From JBMNOZ01 sp050943335 (GTDB lineage: Bacteria; Bacillota; Desulfitobacteriia; Desulfitobacteriales; Syntrophobotulaceae): DNA of 64,000 nt. Positions 9,789 through 19,179 of this stretch are shown piece after piece. Each line of letters starts with the position of its first letter. Positions within the stretch are counted from its first letter, which is position 1. The DNA lies in assembly GCA_050943335.1 (NCBI GenBank), contig JBMNOZ010000005.1:1-64000 (forward strand), read 5' to 3'. The notes beneath the pieces are model-generated. The model had not been told where the DNA came from. It searched no databases and was given only the letters and a program-made list of their open reading frames with translations. Position numbers and translations under genes: made by a program.

Positions 9789-11102
9789 TTAAGTATTGCT
9801 CTGACGCAAAACACTATTTTTGTAATAGAACTCTAAAATTTGACGATAAGTATAACCCTCTTTAGCCATCTGATAAGCGCCCCACTGGGACATCCCTACT
9901 CCATGGCCCCAACCGCGCCCCTCAAAGACATAGACACCAAAATTCCTTTCCTTAGGGCTTAGATCTTCTCCGGAACTCTTTAAACGTGAAAGAACGGGGC
10001 CTGGGGAAGGAGGTTTTAATTCCTCGCTTTTAAAAGTTCCAGGTATTTGGTGGGGTTTAATTTGGCCTAAAATATTATAGACTTCAAATAGCCGGCTCAG
10101 AAAACAGTCGCTCCCTAAAGCCCTGTTCCGGGGGTAAAATTTTTTCACAAAATCGTCCCCGGAAATTATTTTTTCATTTCCAAGCCAGTCCAGGAGATAA
10201 ACTTCAAACACCCGACCCGATTCGTATTTTTTCGGTCGTACCTGTCTAATAGGCGCCAAGTCAAAGCTCTGCCCTAAAACATCGGCCGCTATAAAAAACC
10301 TCCAGCGATCAGCAAAACCGCCTACTCCCTGGGAAAAGGGATCGGGTTTCGCCTCGTAATGAGGATCCTTACTAATCCAGACATTTTCTGTCACTTCGGA
10401 GTGCCCCCCGTTGTGGGCAGAATAGAAAACGTCGATCGGTTTCCCGGTCTCAAGATCGACCAACAATTCTCCCTTTGTTTCCTCGACCGCCCTACTAGCC
10501 TCTCCTTCGACTGATTTCCCTCCATAAGCCTGGTGAATATTAGGTGAATCGGTTATGACGCCGTTGTGATCCATATTTTTCAGCAAATACGTTCTTGCTG
10601 TTACAGCCTGGGCTTTCAAAGCCTCAAACCCCTGAGCCGCCCAGGAATTACTCATCTCATTGGGAACAACACCCTTTAAATAGTCTTCCTGTTCAAGGGT
10701 GTTGAATACCCTCCACTCTAAATTCTTAGTCCCTAACTCCAAATCACCCCGGTAACTTATCCAGCCTTTTCCTGGCTCCCGGAGGCGAAAAACACCCTTT
10801 TCCCCGCCAGAGCACAAGCTAACCTTGGAGTTCGTTAAAACGTAAATTTCGTTATCTTTTGTTAAGAAATAAGCCCAGCCGGTACACCCGACCTTTATTT
10901 CTTGGTTAGGGTTTAACTCTTGTGTGGTTTGGTTGTAACGAAGGGAATATTTCCCTTCCAGGATTTCAATCTCCAACCAACTTGGAGCGGGAAATTTCCA
11001 AATCAAATTTACTTTAACTTTCTCCGCCAAACAAACATGGGGGATAAAGATAAAGAAGGCCGTGATTAGAAATAAAAAAGCTTTCTGTTTAACATTTCGC
11101 AA
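9789..11102 (-). CDS. spoIID: SpoIID/LytB-domain protein (sporulation peptidoglycan hydrolase)
   Basis: Secreted or membrane-anchored protein of the SpoIID lytic transglycosylase family. Residues 8-26 form a signal peptide. The family core runs from about residue 150 to the end, with the active-site region VVPNEMSNSWAAQGFEALKA containing the Glu used for glycan cleavage, and the C-terminal WGHGVGMSQWGAYQMAKEG. The start is TTG (11102), with AGGGGAGA about 11 nt upstream. In Bacillus SpoIID drives engulfment; here it occupies the slot between ruvB and queA often seen in Clostridia, where the gene is named SpoIID-like. Whether this copy is the true engulfment enzyme is inference. Confidence 0.85.
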   Translation of the reverse strand: MRNVKQKAFLFLITAFFIFIPHVCLAEKVKVNLIWKFPAPSWLEIEILEGKYSLRYNQTTQELNPNQEIKVGCTGWAYFLTKDNEIYVLTNSKVSLCSGGEKGVFRLREPGKGWISYRGDLELGTKNLEWRVFNTLEQEDYLKGVVPNEMSNSWAAQGFEALKAQAVTARTYLLKNMDHNGVITDSPNIHQAYGGKSVEGEASRAVEETKGELLVDLETGKPIDVFYSAHNGGHSEVTENVWISKDPHYEAKPDPFSQGVGGFADRWRFFIAADVLGQSFDLAPIRQVRPKKYESGRVFEVYLLDWLGNEKIISGDDFVKKFYPRNRALGSDCFLSRLFEVYNILGQIKPHQIPGTFKSEELKPPSPGPVLSRLKSSGEDLSPKERNFGVYVFEGRGWGHGVGMSQWGAYQMAKEGYTYRQILEFYYKNSVLRQSNT

Positions 11103-11167
11103 AGTGAAAAGTCTCCCCTTTTAACTAGCGTTTGTTAAACAGATTGCCCAAATCCGAAGCCCGATAT

Positions 11168-12199
11168 TCAATTTTCTTCCAAAAAAAGGTTTTGCTGTTG
11201 ATTCAGGGGGTGGTCTATCTGTAAATGGCGGTAAACTTCACTGGTAACCACTCGACCCCGCGGAGTACGCTGTAAGAATCCGCGCTGTAACAAAAAGGGC
11301 TCCACTACATCCTCTAAAGTCTCCGCTTCTTCCCCCACTGTCGCCGCTAAAGTCTCTAAACCCACAGGCCCACCGTCAAATTTATAAATTATGGTTTTAA
11401 GTATTTTAATATCCAGACTGTCCAAACCGATGGCATCCACCTGAAGTTTATCCAAAGCTTTGGAAGCTACCTCAAAATCTATAACTTCTTTTTGCCAGTA
11501 CTGGGCGAAATCCCGCACTCTTTTCAAGAGTCTATTGGCAACCCTTGGAGTCCCCCGCGATCTTTTAGCGATTTCTTCCGCCCCATCCGGTAAAAGCTCC
11601 ACCTTCAGAATACGGGAAGCCCTGCTCACAATTTGTAATAGTTCCTCAGGGGAATAAAACTCCAATCTGCTAATGACCCCGAAACGATCTCTTAAAGGGG
11701 AAGTGAGCTGCCCGGCCCTGGTGGTTGCCCCAATTAATGTAAAGGGGGCTAAAGAGAGACGAATTGAGCGGGCAGCGGGGCCTTTGCCGATAACGATATC
11801 CAGACAATTATCTTCCATGGCGGAGTAAAGGATTTCTTCGGCAGTTCTGCTTAAGCGGTGTATTTCGTCAATAAATAAAACGTCCCGGGGTTCCAAGGAA
11901 GTTAATAAAGCGGCTAAATCCCCCGGTCTTTCAATTGCCGGTCCAGATGTTGTTCTTATATTTACCCCCAGCTCATAGGCAATAATATTGGCCAAAGTGG
12001 TTTTTCCCAAACCCGGAGGCCCATAAAGAAGAACATGATCTAATGCTTCGCCACGGTTTAGGGCAGCGTGAATAAAAACGCTTAAATTTTCCTTAACCCT
12101 AGTCTGCCCAATATATTCACTTAACCTTACCGGTCTTAAGGCTTCGTTTTCCCTATCTTCAGGTTTTTCTGAGGGCGTGATGAGTCTTTCATTCTCCAT
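11168..12199 (-). CDS. ruvB: Holliday junction branch-migration helicase RuvB
   Basis: Hexameric AAA+ motor that drives branch migration with RuvA. Walker A is [11 protein letters not shown] (about residues 60-70), Walker B is FIDEIHRL, sensor 1 is GATTRAG, and the C-terminal winged helix holds the TPRGRVVT loop that follows RGFLQR. The 343-aa length is typical. It is the third gene of ruvC-ruvA-ruvB, 24 nt after ruvA. Confidence 0.97.
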   Translation of the reverse strand: MENERLITPSEKPEDRENEALRPVRLSEYIGQTRVKENLSVFIHAALNRGEALDHVLLYGPPGLGKTTLANIIAYELGVNIRTTSGPAIERPGDLAALLTSLEPRDVLFIDEIHRLSRTAEEILYSAMEDNCLDIVIGKGPAARSIRLSLAPFTLIGATTRAGQLTSPLRDRFGVISRLEFYSPEELLQIVSRASRILKVELLPDGAEEIAKRSRGTPRVANRLLKRVRDFAQYWQKEVIDFEVASKALDKLQVDAIGLDSLDIKILKTIIYKFDGGPVGLETLAATVGEEAETLEDVVEPFLLQRGFLQRTPRGRVVTSEVYRHLQIDHPLNQQQNLFLEEN

Positions 12200-12223
12200 T
12201 TTCTCACCTCCGCTGGTGATGTT

Positions 12224-12823
12224 TTACTTGGGCAAGGCTAGGAAACGTAAAGCTTCTTTGACCTGGTCCTCCACATTGGTAATTCCTTTTTCCGCTGCAG
12301 CCCCCAGGGCATCGCGGGCTTCCGCTCTGGAAAAGCCAAATTCCAAAAGCGTTTCTAAAGCTCCAGGAGCAGCGCCGGTATTACCGCTTAATTCTTGGTC
12401 TTCCCCACCGCCAGCCAATATAAAATCTTTCATCTTTTCTCTGAGTTCTAAGATAATTCTTTTAGCGGTCTTCGGTCCCACCCCGGGGGCTACGGTCAGC
12501 TGAGAAACATCTTCTTCCAAAATCGCGGTCCGGATTTGCTCCACCTTTAGGGTTGATAGCAAGGCCAAAGCCGCTTTAGGGCCAATTCCGGAAACATTTA
12601 AGAATTGCAAAAAAAGTTCTCTTTCTTCTTTATGGAGAAATCCGTAGAGGGATAAATCATCAGCCCGGATTTGAAGATGAGTATAGAAAGTTTTTTCCTC
12701 TCCCGGTCGAACTTTCATTAAACAGTCGGCGGTGACATTTAGTAAGAAACCCACCCCGTTTACCCCTAAGACAACTCCATCCTTGTCTGCGGTCCAGATC
12801 GTTCCCTTTAACATTCCGATCAT
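12224..12823 (-). CDS. ruvA: Holliday junction DNA-binding protein RuvA
   Basis: Tetramer that holds the four-way junction and loads RuvB. It has an N-terminal OB fold (residues 1-65, MIGMLKGTIW), two helix-hairpin-helix motifs (LNVSGIGPKAALALL and LTVAPGVGPKTAKRII), a flexible linker, and a C-terminal domain III that contacts RuvB. The ATG overlaps the ruvC stop by 4 nt (ATGA), which indicates coupled translation. Confidence 0.97.
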   Translation of the reverse strand: MIGMLKGTIWTADKDGVVLGVNGVGFLLNVTADCLMKVRPGEEKTFYTHLQIRADDLSLYGFLHKEERELFLQFLNVSGIGPKAALALLSTLKVEQIRTAILEEDVSQLTVAPGVGPKTAKRIILELREKMKDFILAGGGEDQELSGNTGAAPGALETLLEFGFSRAEARDALGAAAEKGITNVEDQVKEALRFLALPK

Positions 12824-13314
12824 TGTATGAGTCCTCCATAACTCCTACCCATACTATGGGCATGACAAATCGCAATCGCTAAAGCATCAGCGGTATCATC
12901 AGGTTTGGGGTTTTCTTTCAAAGACAGCAAGGCTTTTACCATGTATTGGACCTGCTGTTTATCAGCCTTTCCGTATCCTACAACCGCTTGCTTCACCTGC
13001 AGAGGGGTGTATTCATAAACTTGAATATTCTTTTTCGCCGCAGCGAGCAAAACAATCCCCCGTGCTTGGCCCACTGAAAGAGCCGTAGACACATTACGGT
13101 TAAAAAATAACTCCTCTAACGCTACTACATCAGGTGAATATTTTAATAATAGCTTCTCTAAAGAATCATATAAAATTTTTAATCTCTGGGTCATGGGATA
13201 TTGAGCTGGAGTACGCCAGCAGGAATAAGTTATGGGGTACAAATTATGTCCTTTTTTTTCTATCAGCCCGTAACCCATGATCGCTGTCCCCGGGTCAATT
13301 CCAAGAATTAACAT
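12820..13314 (-). CDS. ruvC: Holliday junction resolvase RuvC
   Basis: Dimeric endonuclease that cuts Holliday junctions. The RNase H-like acidic residues are visible: D in LGIDPGTAIMGYG, E in ALEELFFNRN, and D/D in DDTADALAIAICH. The 164-aa length is standard. It starts directly after the yebC stop, with AGAGGA as ribosome-binding site inside yebC, so yebC and ruvCAB form one unit. Confidence 0.97.
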   Translation of the reverse strand: MLILGIDPGTAIMGYGLIEKKGHNLYPITYSCWRTPAQYPMTQRLKILYDSLEKLLLKYSPDVVALEELFFNRNVSTALSVGQARGIVLLAAAKKNIQVYEYTPLQVKQAVVGYGKADKQQVQYMVKALLSLKENPKPDDTADALAIAICHAHSMGRSYGGLIQ

Positions 13315-14070
13315 TTACAAATCCTCTTCCGACAATGAATCTGCCAAGTCAAAATTTGTATACACTCTTTGCACATCATCGTGGTTTTCTAAAGATTCGA
13401 TGAGATTGATCACTTTCTTGGCCTGTTCAAGATCACTAATCTCCATATTGTTGGTAGGAATAAGGCTTACCGCGGCGTTTTTGATGGCAATTTGATTATC
13501 AAATAAAGCCTGTCTTACTCTCTCAAAATTCCCCGGCTCAGTGAGAATCTGGTAAAATTCATCTTGCTCTTCAATATCCTCTGCGCCCGCTTCTAAGGCT
13601 AAAAGTATTAAATCGTCTTCCTGGATTTCCAGACTTTCTTTTAAAATGGTAAATTGCCCTTTTTCTGTAAACATCCAACTAACACTGCCGGTTTCCCCCA
13701 GGTTGCCACCGTTTTTAGAAAAAAGATGTCTCATTTCCGAAGCGGTTCTATTCCTGTTATCAGTCAAAATATCAACCATTATCGCTACCCCACCAAGGCC
13801 ATACCCTTCATAGCGCAGTTCCTCATAATTGACGTCTTCCCCGCCTCCAGTCGCCTTCTGAATGGCGCGTTGAATATTATCATTAGGTACATTGGCCGCT
13901 TTAGCATTATCAATGGCAACTTTTAAACGGAAGTTGTGGTCGGGATCCCCGCCCCCGGCCCGAGCGGCAACAAAAATTTCCCTGGCTAGTTTCGCAAAAA
14001 TTTTTCCTTTTAAGGCATCGGTTTTTGCTTTCTTATGCTTGATGTTCGCCCACTTGGAATGACCGGCCAT
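13315..14070 (-). CDS. yebC: YebC/PmpR-family protein
   Basis: Member of the YebC/TACO1 family, which acts as a transcription regulator (PmpR) in some bacteria and as a translation factor helping proline-rich or difficult stretches in others. It begins MAGHSKWANIKHKKA and contains NVPNDNIQRAIQKATG and DILTDNRNRTASEMRHLF, all conserved. The 251-aa length is standard. It sits upstream of ruvC as in most bacteria. hypF ends 29 nt before it. Confidence 0.95.
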   Translation of the reverse strand: MAGHSKWANIKHKKAKTDALKGKIFAKLAREIFVAARAGGGDPDHNFRLKVAIDNAKAANVPNDNIQRAIQKATGGGEDVNYEELRYEGYGLGGVAIMVDILTDNRNRTASEMRHLFSKNGGNLGETGSVSWMFTEKGQFTILKESLEIQEDDLILLALEAGAEDIEEQDEFYQILTEPGNFERVRQALFDNQIAIKNAAVSLIPTNNMEISDLEQAKKVINLIESLENHDDVQRVYTNFDLADSLSEEDL

Positions 14071-14099
14071 CGCACATCCCCCCTGTTTTAATCTTTTAA

Positions 14100-16508
14100 C
14101 TATGAAGAATTTTTCTTCATTAATTCATTAGCAATCAGTATTTGCCCTACAGCTAAACCACCGTCGCCGATGGGCATTTTTTGAGCATGGATAACCTCTA
14201 TTTGTACCTGACGGCTTAAAAATAAAAGAATTTCCATTAATAATTTATTCTGAAAAACACCGCCGCCAATAACTATTTTTCGGTCCTCAACCCCTATTAT
14301 CATTGCGGTTTCCAACATGGCAACCGCTAAAGAATAGTGAAATCGAAAAGCGATTTCTGCTTCAGGTTTAGGAGTTAAATAATCGTGAGTAATTCTCTGC
14401 AATAACTTATTCACTTTTAATTCAATTGAGCCGGAACTAAAATCCAACCAAATAGGATAAAGTTCCCGACTTTTTACCACAGTTTTATTGTACTCGGCGA
14501 TTAGTTTTGAAGTTTGAAATCCCCCGGCTAAAGAAATGGTACAGTCCTTAAGCCTATTTAAAGCTTCCTGTTTTATTCTCTTTACCGCCTCAAGAGCCGA
14601 AGGTCGATTTTGCCAAGAAAGAGCTCTGCTTTCCAGTTCAATCGCCGCCTGCCCTTCATAGGTGACGGCAGTACAAATTCCTAGCAAAGCGCTCACCACA
14701 TCAAATAATCTGCCGGCACTCGAAGTGGCAAAGATTTGAATATTATTTTTTAACTGACTGTCCAAGATCGATCTTTCCCGAGCACTCAAACTCGACCAAA
14801 TTTTTTCTGTCCTCGACCATTCCTCTTTAGACAGAAGACAGCGGCAGTAAGCATAAGCTACCCGAAGCGGTTTTTTAGCTCCCGTATCCCCTCCAGGGAG
14901 AGGCAAATACTCTAGATGGGCCCGCCGCTCAAAAGCCTTAGCGTTGCCAAATAAGAACTCAAAACCCCAAATCTTTCCGTCCTCCCCATACCCGGTCCCG
15001 TCACAGATCAAACCCAGCATCGGTTTTTCAAGTCCATGTTCAGCCATTACGCTGACGAGATGAGCGTGGTGATGTTGAACCTGGTAAACAGGAAGATTCA
15101 GTTCCTGGGCATACTTGGTGGTTGAATAATCGGGATGTTTATCGCAAGCCACAATCTTTGGCGAAATATTGGCCACTTTTTGAAAGGAATTAAACTCTTG
15201 CTTGAAGCGTTCCAGGCTTTCTAAACCGACAATATCCCCGATATACTGGCCTGGAAAAATCTTGTTCTTTGCAGCTAAGCAGAAAGCATTCTTCTTTTCC
15301 CCGCCTAAAGCGGCAATAGAATCAGCTAGTTCCTGTTCCAAAAACAGGGGAACCGGTACATAACCCCTGGCCCTTCTGAAAATAATGGTTCTTTCTCCCA
15401 CTAATTGAACCACAGAATCATCACAAGGATGATAAATATCCCTGTTGTGCACTAAAAAATAATCCGCAAGCCCCTTTAACTCTTTTAAAGCGTTTTCATT
15501 TTCATAGATCAAAGGTTTGCCGCTGAGATTTGCGCTGGTCATGACCAAAAAATCCAAACCCTTGTTAAAAAGCAGATGATGAATAGGGGTATGAGGAAGC
15601 ATAATTCCTAAGGTATGTAACCCCGGGGCCACAATAGCGGGAATCCTGCTCTTATTTTTTCGAGGCAAAATAACGATGGGCGCAGAAGCGCTGCTTAAAA
15701 CACGCTTCTCAGCGGGAGTGATTAAAACTTCCTTCTCTGCGGTTTCAAGATCTTTAGCCATAAGGGCGAAGGGTTTGGCACCGCGTTCTTTTAGTTCTCG
15801 TAATCGGGCTACAGCCTGCTCGTTGTAGGCGTCACACGCCAGGTGGAATCCTCCCAGACCCTTTAGGGCTATTATGGCGCCGCTTTTTAATAGTTCGACC
15901 CCTATTGTCCAATCTCCCAGCTCTAAACCCTGAGCGTTTAAAAGCTTTAAACTCGGACCGCAATCCCAACAAGCAGTGGGCTGGGCGTGAAATCTTCTAT
16001 CCGTAGGTTCGCTATACTCTTGCTGACAGGCTTTACACATAGTAAAATCGCTCATTGTGGTTCTTTCCCGATCATAGGGGCGATCGAGAATTATTGAATA
16101 GCGGGGCCCGCAATTTGTACAGTTAATAAAAGGGTAATTAAATCTCCTGTTGCGAGAGTCAAACATTTCTGTAAGGCATTCCGGGCAGGTCGCGATATCA
16201 GGAGAAATCAAAACCTTGTTTTGTTCCGATTTTGTACTGCGAATAATTCTAAAATCTTTATAGCCCACAAAGGAGGTCTCGCTTTTCTCCGAAGTGGTAA
16301 TCTGAGCTAAAAGGGGTTTTTCAGCTTGGAGACAGCGATAAAATTCATTTAGTCTTTCCTTATCGCCTTCGGCATGAATACTGATCCCGTCGCCGGTATT
16401 ATTAACCCAACCTTTAACCCCTAACCTCCGGGCTAAGTTCAGGACAAAAGGCCTGAAACCCACTCCCTGCACAATACCGCTGATCTGAATGCTATAGGCT
16501 TTTAACAA
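14100..16508 (-). CDS. hypF: Carbamoyltransferase HypF (NiFe-hydrogenase maturation)
   Basis: Makes the carbamoyl group on HypE that becomes the cyanide ligands of [NiFe]-hydrogenase. Domains in order: acylphosphatase (GIVQGVGFRPFVLNLARRL, residues 10-90); two C-x2-C zinc fingers (about 108-185, CPEC, CTNC, CKAC, CWDC); YrdC-like (about 200-385); and a Kae1-like ATPase with the HHHAHLVSVMAEH metal site. The 802-aa length is full size and I see no frameshift. The start is TTG with only a weak AAGCGG upstream. No hypABCDE or hydrogenase genes lie in the window, so its partners must be elsewhere. A good promoter precedes it. Confidence 0.95.
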   Translation of the reverse strand: MLKAYSIQISGIVQGVGFRPFVLNLARRLGVKGWVNNTGDGISIHAEGDKERLNEFYRCLQAEKPLLAQITTSEKSETSFVGYKDFRIIRSTKSEQNKVLISPDIATCPECLTEMFDSRNRRFNYPFINCTNCGPRYSIILDRPYDRERTTMSDFTMCKACQQEYSEPTDRRFHAQPTACWDCGPSLKLLNAQGLELGDWTIGVELLKSGAIIALKGLGGFHLACDAYNEQAVARLRELKERGAKPFALMAKDLETAEKEVLITPAEKRVLSSASAPIVILPRKNKSRIPAIVAPGLHTLGIMLPHTPIHHLLFNKGLDFLVMTSANLSGKPLIYENENALKELKGLADYFLVHNRDIYHPCDDSVVQLVGERTIIFRRARGYVPVPLFLEQELADSIAALGGEKKNAFCLAAKNKIFPGQYIGDIVGLESLERFKQEFNSFQKVANISPKIVACDKHPDYSTTKYAQELNLPVYQVQHHHAHLVSVMAEHGLEKPMLGLICDGTGYGEDGKIWGFEFLFGNAKAFERRAHLEYLPLPGGDTGAKKPLRVAYAYCRCLLSKEEWSRTEKIWSSLSARERSILDSQLKNNIQIFATSSAGRLFDVVSALLGICTAVTYEGQAAIELESRALSWQNRPSALEAVKRIKQEALNRLKDCTISLAGGFQTSKLIAEYNKTVVKSRELYPIWLDFSSGSIELKVNKLLQRITHDYLTPKPEAEIAFRFHYSLAVAMLETAMIIGVEDRKIVIGGGVFQNKLLMEILLFLSRQVQIEVIHAQKMPIGDGGLAVGQILIANELMKKNSS

Positions 16509-16541
16509 GTTATCGACCGCTTCCCAAGTTATTCCCCTCTT

Positions 16542-16570
16542 ATTTTACACATTTGTGATCGGCAAAACAA
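16542..16570 (-). promoter_or_regulatory. Promoter of hypF
   Basis: The minus strand shows -35 TTGTTT, a 17-nt spacer and -10 TAAAAT, between the end of the transporter gene and hypF. The spacer includes CACAAATGTG, a short symmetric element that could bind a regulator. Confidence 0.5.
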
Positions 16571-16578
16571 CTTTCGCC

Positions 16579-17562
16579 TTATTTAGCCCCGTCTAACATC
16601 TCATTTATTAGGGACTCTGTATCTACATCCTTACTGATAAAGTTATTTGTTTTTAAGAACTCCGTTGTTTCTTTTAATTTAGAGATATTTTCTTCATCAA
16701 TAGCGGGAGAAAAATCAAATTTGGGATAAAGGGCCTTAACCGCTTTGAGATCCATCTGATTTACCTCGGCGGCTAAGTTTAAAGCCTCTTCTTTATTGCT
16801 TTCAACCCATTCTAAGGACTCTAGATGAGTAGCCCAAAATTTTTTGTGAATTTCCGGGTATTGTTCTAAAAAATCTTTTCTAGCCACGATAAAAGCCTGC
16901 CCGAGAATTAAACCTTCGGCATCCCTTAATAAAGTCGCTTTTTTAGTGGCCACAGTTTTCATCATCAAGGGCTCCGGAAGAACAACAGCATCTACCTGTT
17001 TCAAAACTAAAGCGTTGACCGCATCGGGGGAAGTCATGCTGATGATTTCTACATCCGATGGTGTAAGGTTAACCTCGGTTAGCGCTTTATACAGCATTTC
17101 CTGGAGCATTGTTCCTTTTTGTAAGGCTACTTTTCTCCCTTTAAGATCTTGAACGGAGTTGATCCCTCTATCGGTTGCCGCCAGCAGGCCGATACCTTTA
17201 GGGAAACGAGTATAACTGGATACAACTTTTAGGTCGTTACCATTAGCTTTGGCAATTATTGCGGAGACATAATTTAAAGAGATCGCATAATCGATAGATT
17301 TTGCCGCTAAAGCTTCAGTAGTCGCCGGACCCTCCAATTCATGCCATTTAACCTCAATACCCTCTTCTGCAAAAGCCGCCTCAAACATTTCCTTTTCTTG
17401 CGCGACAATGGTAGGCAGATTCAAAGGCCGCAGAGAATAACCGATATTGATAACCTCTGGTTTTTCCGTTTCTCCCTTTTCACAGCCCGAGATTCCAACG
17501 ATAATTAAAGAGATAATCAGCAACGAGAGAAACAGGGTCGCGATTCTTTTTAAATCTTTCAT
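16579..17562 (-). CDS. ABC transporter substrate-binding lipoprotein, NitT/TauT type
   Basis: Extracellular lipoprotein of the SsuA/TauA/ThiY-like fold. It has an N-terminal hydrophobic stretch and a lipobox ending ISGC (about residue 27), then INIGYSLRPLNLPTIVAQEK, typical of the family. Conserved features include SIDYAISLNYVSAIIAKANG and LKGRKVALQKGT. Such proteins bind sulfonates, nitrate, pyrimidines or riboflavin-like ligands; the ligand here cannot be told. It is the last gene of a permease-ATPase-binding-protein set that continues from proA, so it is probably expressed with proline biosynthesis. Confidence 0.85.
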   Translation of the reverse strand: MKDLKRIATLFLSLLIISLIIVGISGCEKGETEKPEVINIGYSLRPLNLPTIVAQEKEMFEAAFAEEGIEVKWHELEGPATTEALAAKSIDYAISLNYVSAIIAKANGNDLKVVSSYTRFPKGIGLLAATDRGINSVQDLKGRKVALQKGTMLQEMLYKALTEVNLTPSDVEIISMTSPDAVNALVLKQVDAVVLPEPLMMKTVATKKATLLRDAEGLILGQAFIVARKDFLEQYPEIHKKFWATHLESLEWVESNKEEALNLAAEVNQMDLKAVKALYPKFDFSPAIDEENISKLKETTEFLKTNNFISKDVDTESLINEMLDGAK

Positions 17563-17590
17563 TGTTTTAGCCCCCTAATCTTTAGTAATG

Positions 17591-18385
17591 CTAACGGGTT
17601 AATATGTTTTCCTGAATATATTTTTTTAGACGGACAAATTCCCTCCCATCACGATCACGAGGATAGTTAAGCGGTATTTTCAGCACTTTTTTAACTGTTC
17701 CCGGTGCCGGGGACATAATTATAATTTCCTGACTTAGAAGCACTGCTTCTTCGATATCATGGGTCACTAAGATTATTGTTTTTGAAGTTTTCTGCCACAG
17801 TTCCAAAAGCTCCACTTGCATTCGAGCTCTGGTCTGGACATCCAGAGCCGAAAAGGGCTCATCTAACAGAAGGGCTTGGGGTTTAAAAGCCAGAGCCCGG
17901 GCAATTGCTACTCGTTGGGCCATTCCCCCGGACAGCTCAGATGGATAGGCCCGACGAAACGCCTTCAAACCCACTAATTCCAAAGTTTCTTCGGTAATTT
18001 CTTTTACTTCCGCTTTGCTTTTTAGCCCCCGAATACCAAAGGCAGTGTTTTGTTCCACGGTAAGCCAGGGAAAGAGCCTCGGATCTTGAAACACGACGGC
18101 TCGATCGTAACCGGGACCTCGGATTAAGTGTCCTTGAAAAAATATTTCTCCTGCACTAGGACTCTCTAATCCGGCTATAATTCTTAATAGAGTGGTCTTC
18201 CCGCAGCCGCTGGCTCCGACAATAGAAATAAAGGCTCCCGCAGGACAACAAAAACTCACGTCCTGCAAAGCCTGAACATCACCCCAATTATTAAAATAAG
18301 TTTTACTGACTCGACAAGCCTCTACTAAAACGGGCTTCTCAGTTCTTCCGTTTTCAGTATCTGTACTGTTCATAAATATTCTCAC
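17591..18385 (-). CDS. ABC transporter ATP-binding protein, NitT/TauT type
   Basis: Cytoplasmic ATPase of the SsuB/TauB family. It shows Walker A GASGCGKTTLLRI, the Q-loop in VVFQDPRLFPW, the ABC signature LSGGMAQRVAIARAL, Walker B ALLLDEPFSALD and the H-loop VTHDIEEAV. The start is GTG at 18385, overlapping the permease stop by one base (TAGTG); an in-frame ATG (18373) is an alternative. It powers uptake with the adjacent permease and lipoprotein. Confidence 0.9.
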   Translation of the reverse strand: MRIFMNSTDTENGRTEKPVLVEACRVSKTYFNNWGDVQALQDVSFCCPAGAFISIVGASGCGKTTLLRIIAGLESPSAGEIFFQGHLIRGPGYDRAVVFQDPRLFPWLTVEQNTAFGIRGLKSKAEVKEITEETLELVGLKAFRRAYPSELSGGMAQRVAIARALAFKPQALLLDEPFSALDVQTRARMQVELLELWQKTSKTIILVTHDIEEAVLLSQEIIIMSPAPGTVKKVLKIPLNYPRDRDGREFVRLKKYIQENILTR

Positions 18386-19179
18386 TACTCTGTCCCTGCT
18401 TCATACATACTCTTCCAAGGTAATAAGCGGTTTTCCGCTTTTTTTAAGAAAATATCGATAATCATTCCTGCGACGCCGATTGTCAAAATGGCTACAAAAA
18501 TCTTATCTGGCTCAAACAACTGCCGTCCCTCGGTAATCAAATAACCAATGCCGGAAGAAGCGCCCAATAATTCCGCTCCGACCAAGGCGCGCCAGCAATT
18601 GCTCAAACCCAATCTCAGACCCACAAATATAGCCCGGCCCGCAGAAGGGACATAAATCCTAAGAATCATTTGCAGCGGGCTGAGCATATAGGCTCGTCCG
18701 ACCTCAACTAATCTGGGATCAACACTCGTTACTCCCTGGACAGTGTTTAAAAATACGGGAAAAAAAGCGGCATAAATAATAACAGCCACTTTGGAAGCTT
18801 CATCAATTCCCAGCCAAAGAATAAAAATCGGAATCCAAGCGATAGGTGGAATCTGTTGCAAAAAGGATAAGGTGGGATTGATCCAAAAACTAAAATTCCT
18901 CACCTTACCCACTAATATTCCTAAAGGAACAGCAATCAGCACCGTTATCACAAAACCGTAAACTAAACGATGGACACTGGCTAAGAGATGTTTTTCTAAC
19001 AACCCACTGCCGATCATCCACCCAAAGGTCCGCCCTATAGTTAGAGGAGACGGTAAAAATAAGGTATTTACAACTCCCAAACGGGCGGTTATTTCCCAGA
19101 TAACCAGGATTATAACTGGGAAAACCGCCCCTTTAAGGATTTTGCGAAAAATCTTATTCCTGGAAAAAAATCTAAACAA
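18385..19179 (-). CDS. ABC transporter permease, NitT/TauT type
   Basis: Inner-membrane subunit of the SsuC/TauC family with about six helices. The EAA loop that contacts the ATPase is visible as VEVGRAYMLSPLQMILRIYVPS (about residues 160-180). The start is TTG inside the last codons of proA (8-nt overlap, TTG-TTT-AG), with GGGG upstream. That overlap ties the transporter to the proline operon. No closer candidate start is evident. Confidence 0.88.
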   Translation of the reverse strand: MFRFFSRNKIFRKILKGAVFPVIILVIWEITARLGVVNTLFLPSPLTIGRTFGWMIGSGLLEKHLLASVHRLVYGFVITVLIAVPLGILVGKVRNFSFWINPTLSFLQQIPPIAWIPIFILWLGIDEASKVAVIIYAAFFPVFLNTVQGVTSVDPRLVEVGRAYMLSPLQMILRIYVPSAGRAIFVGLRLGLSNCWRALVGAELLGASSGIGYLITEGRQLFEPDKIFVAILTIGVAGMIIDIFLKKAENRLLPWKSMYEAGTE

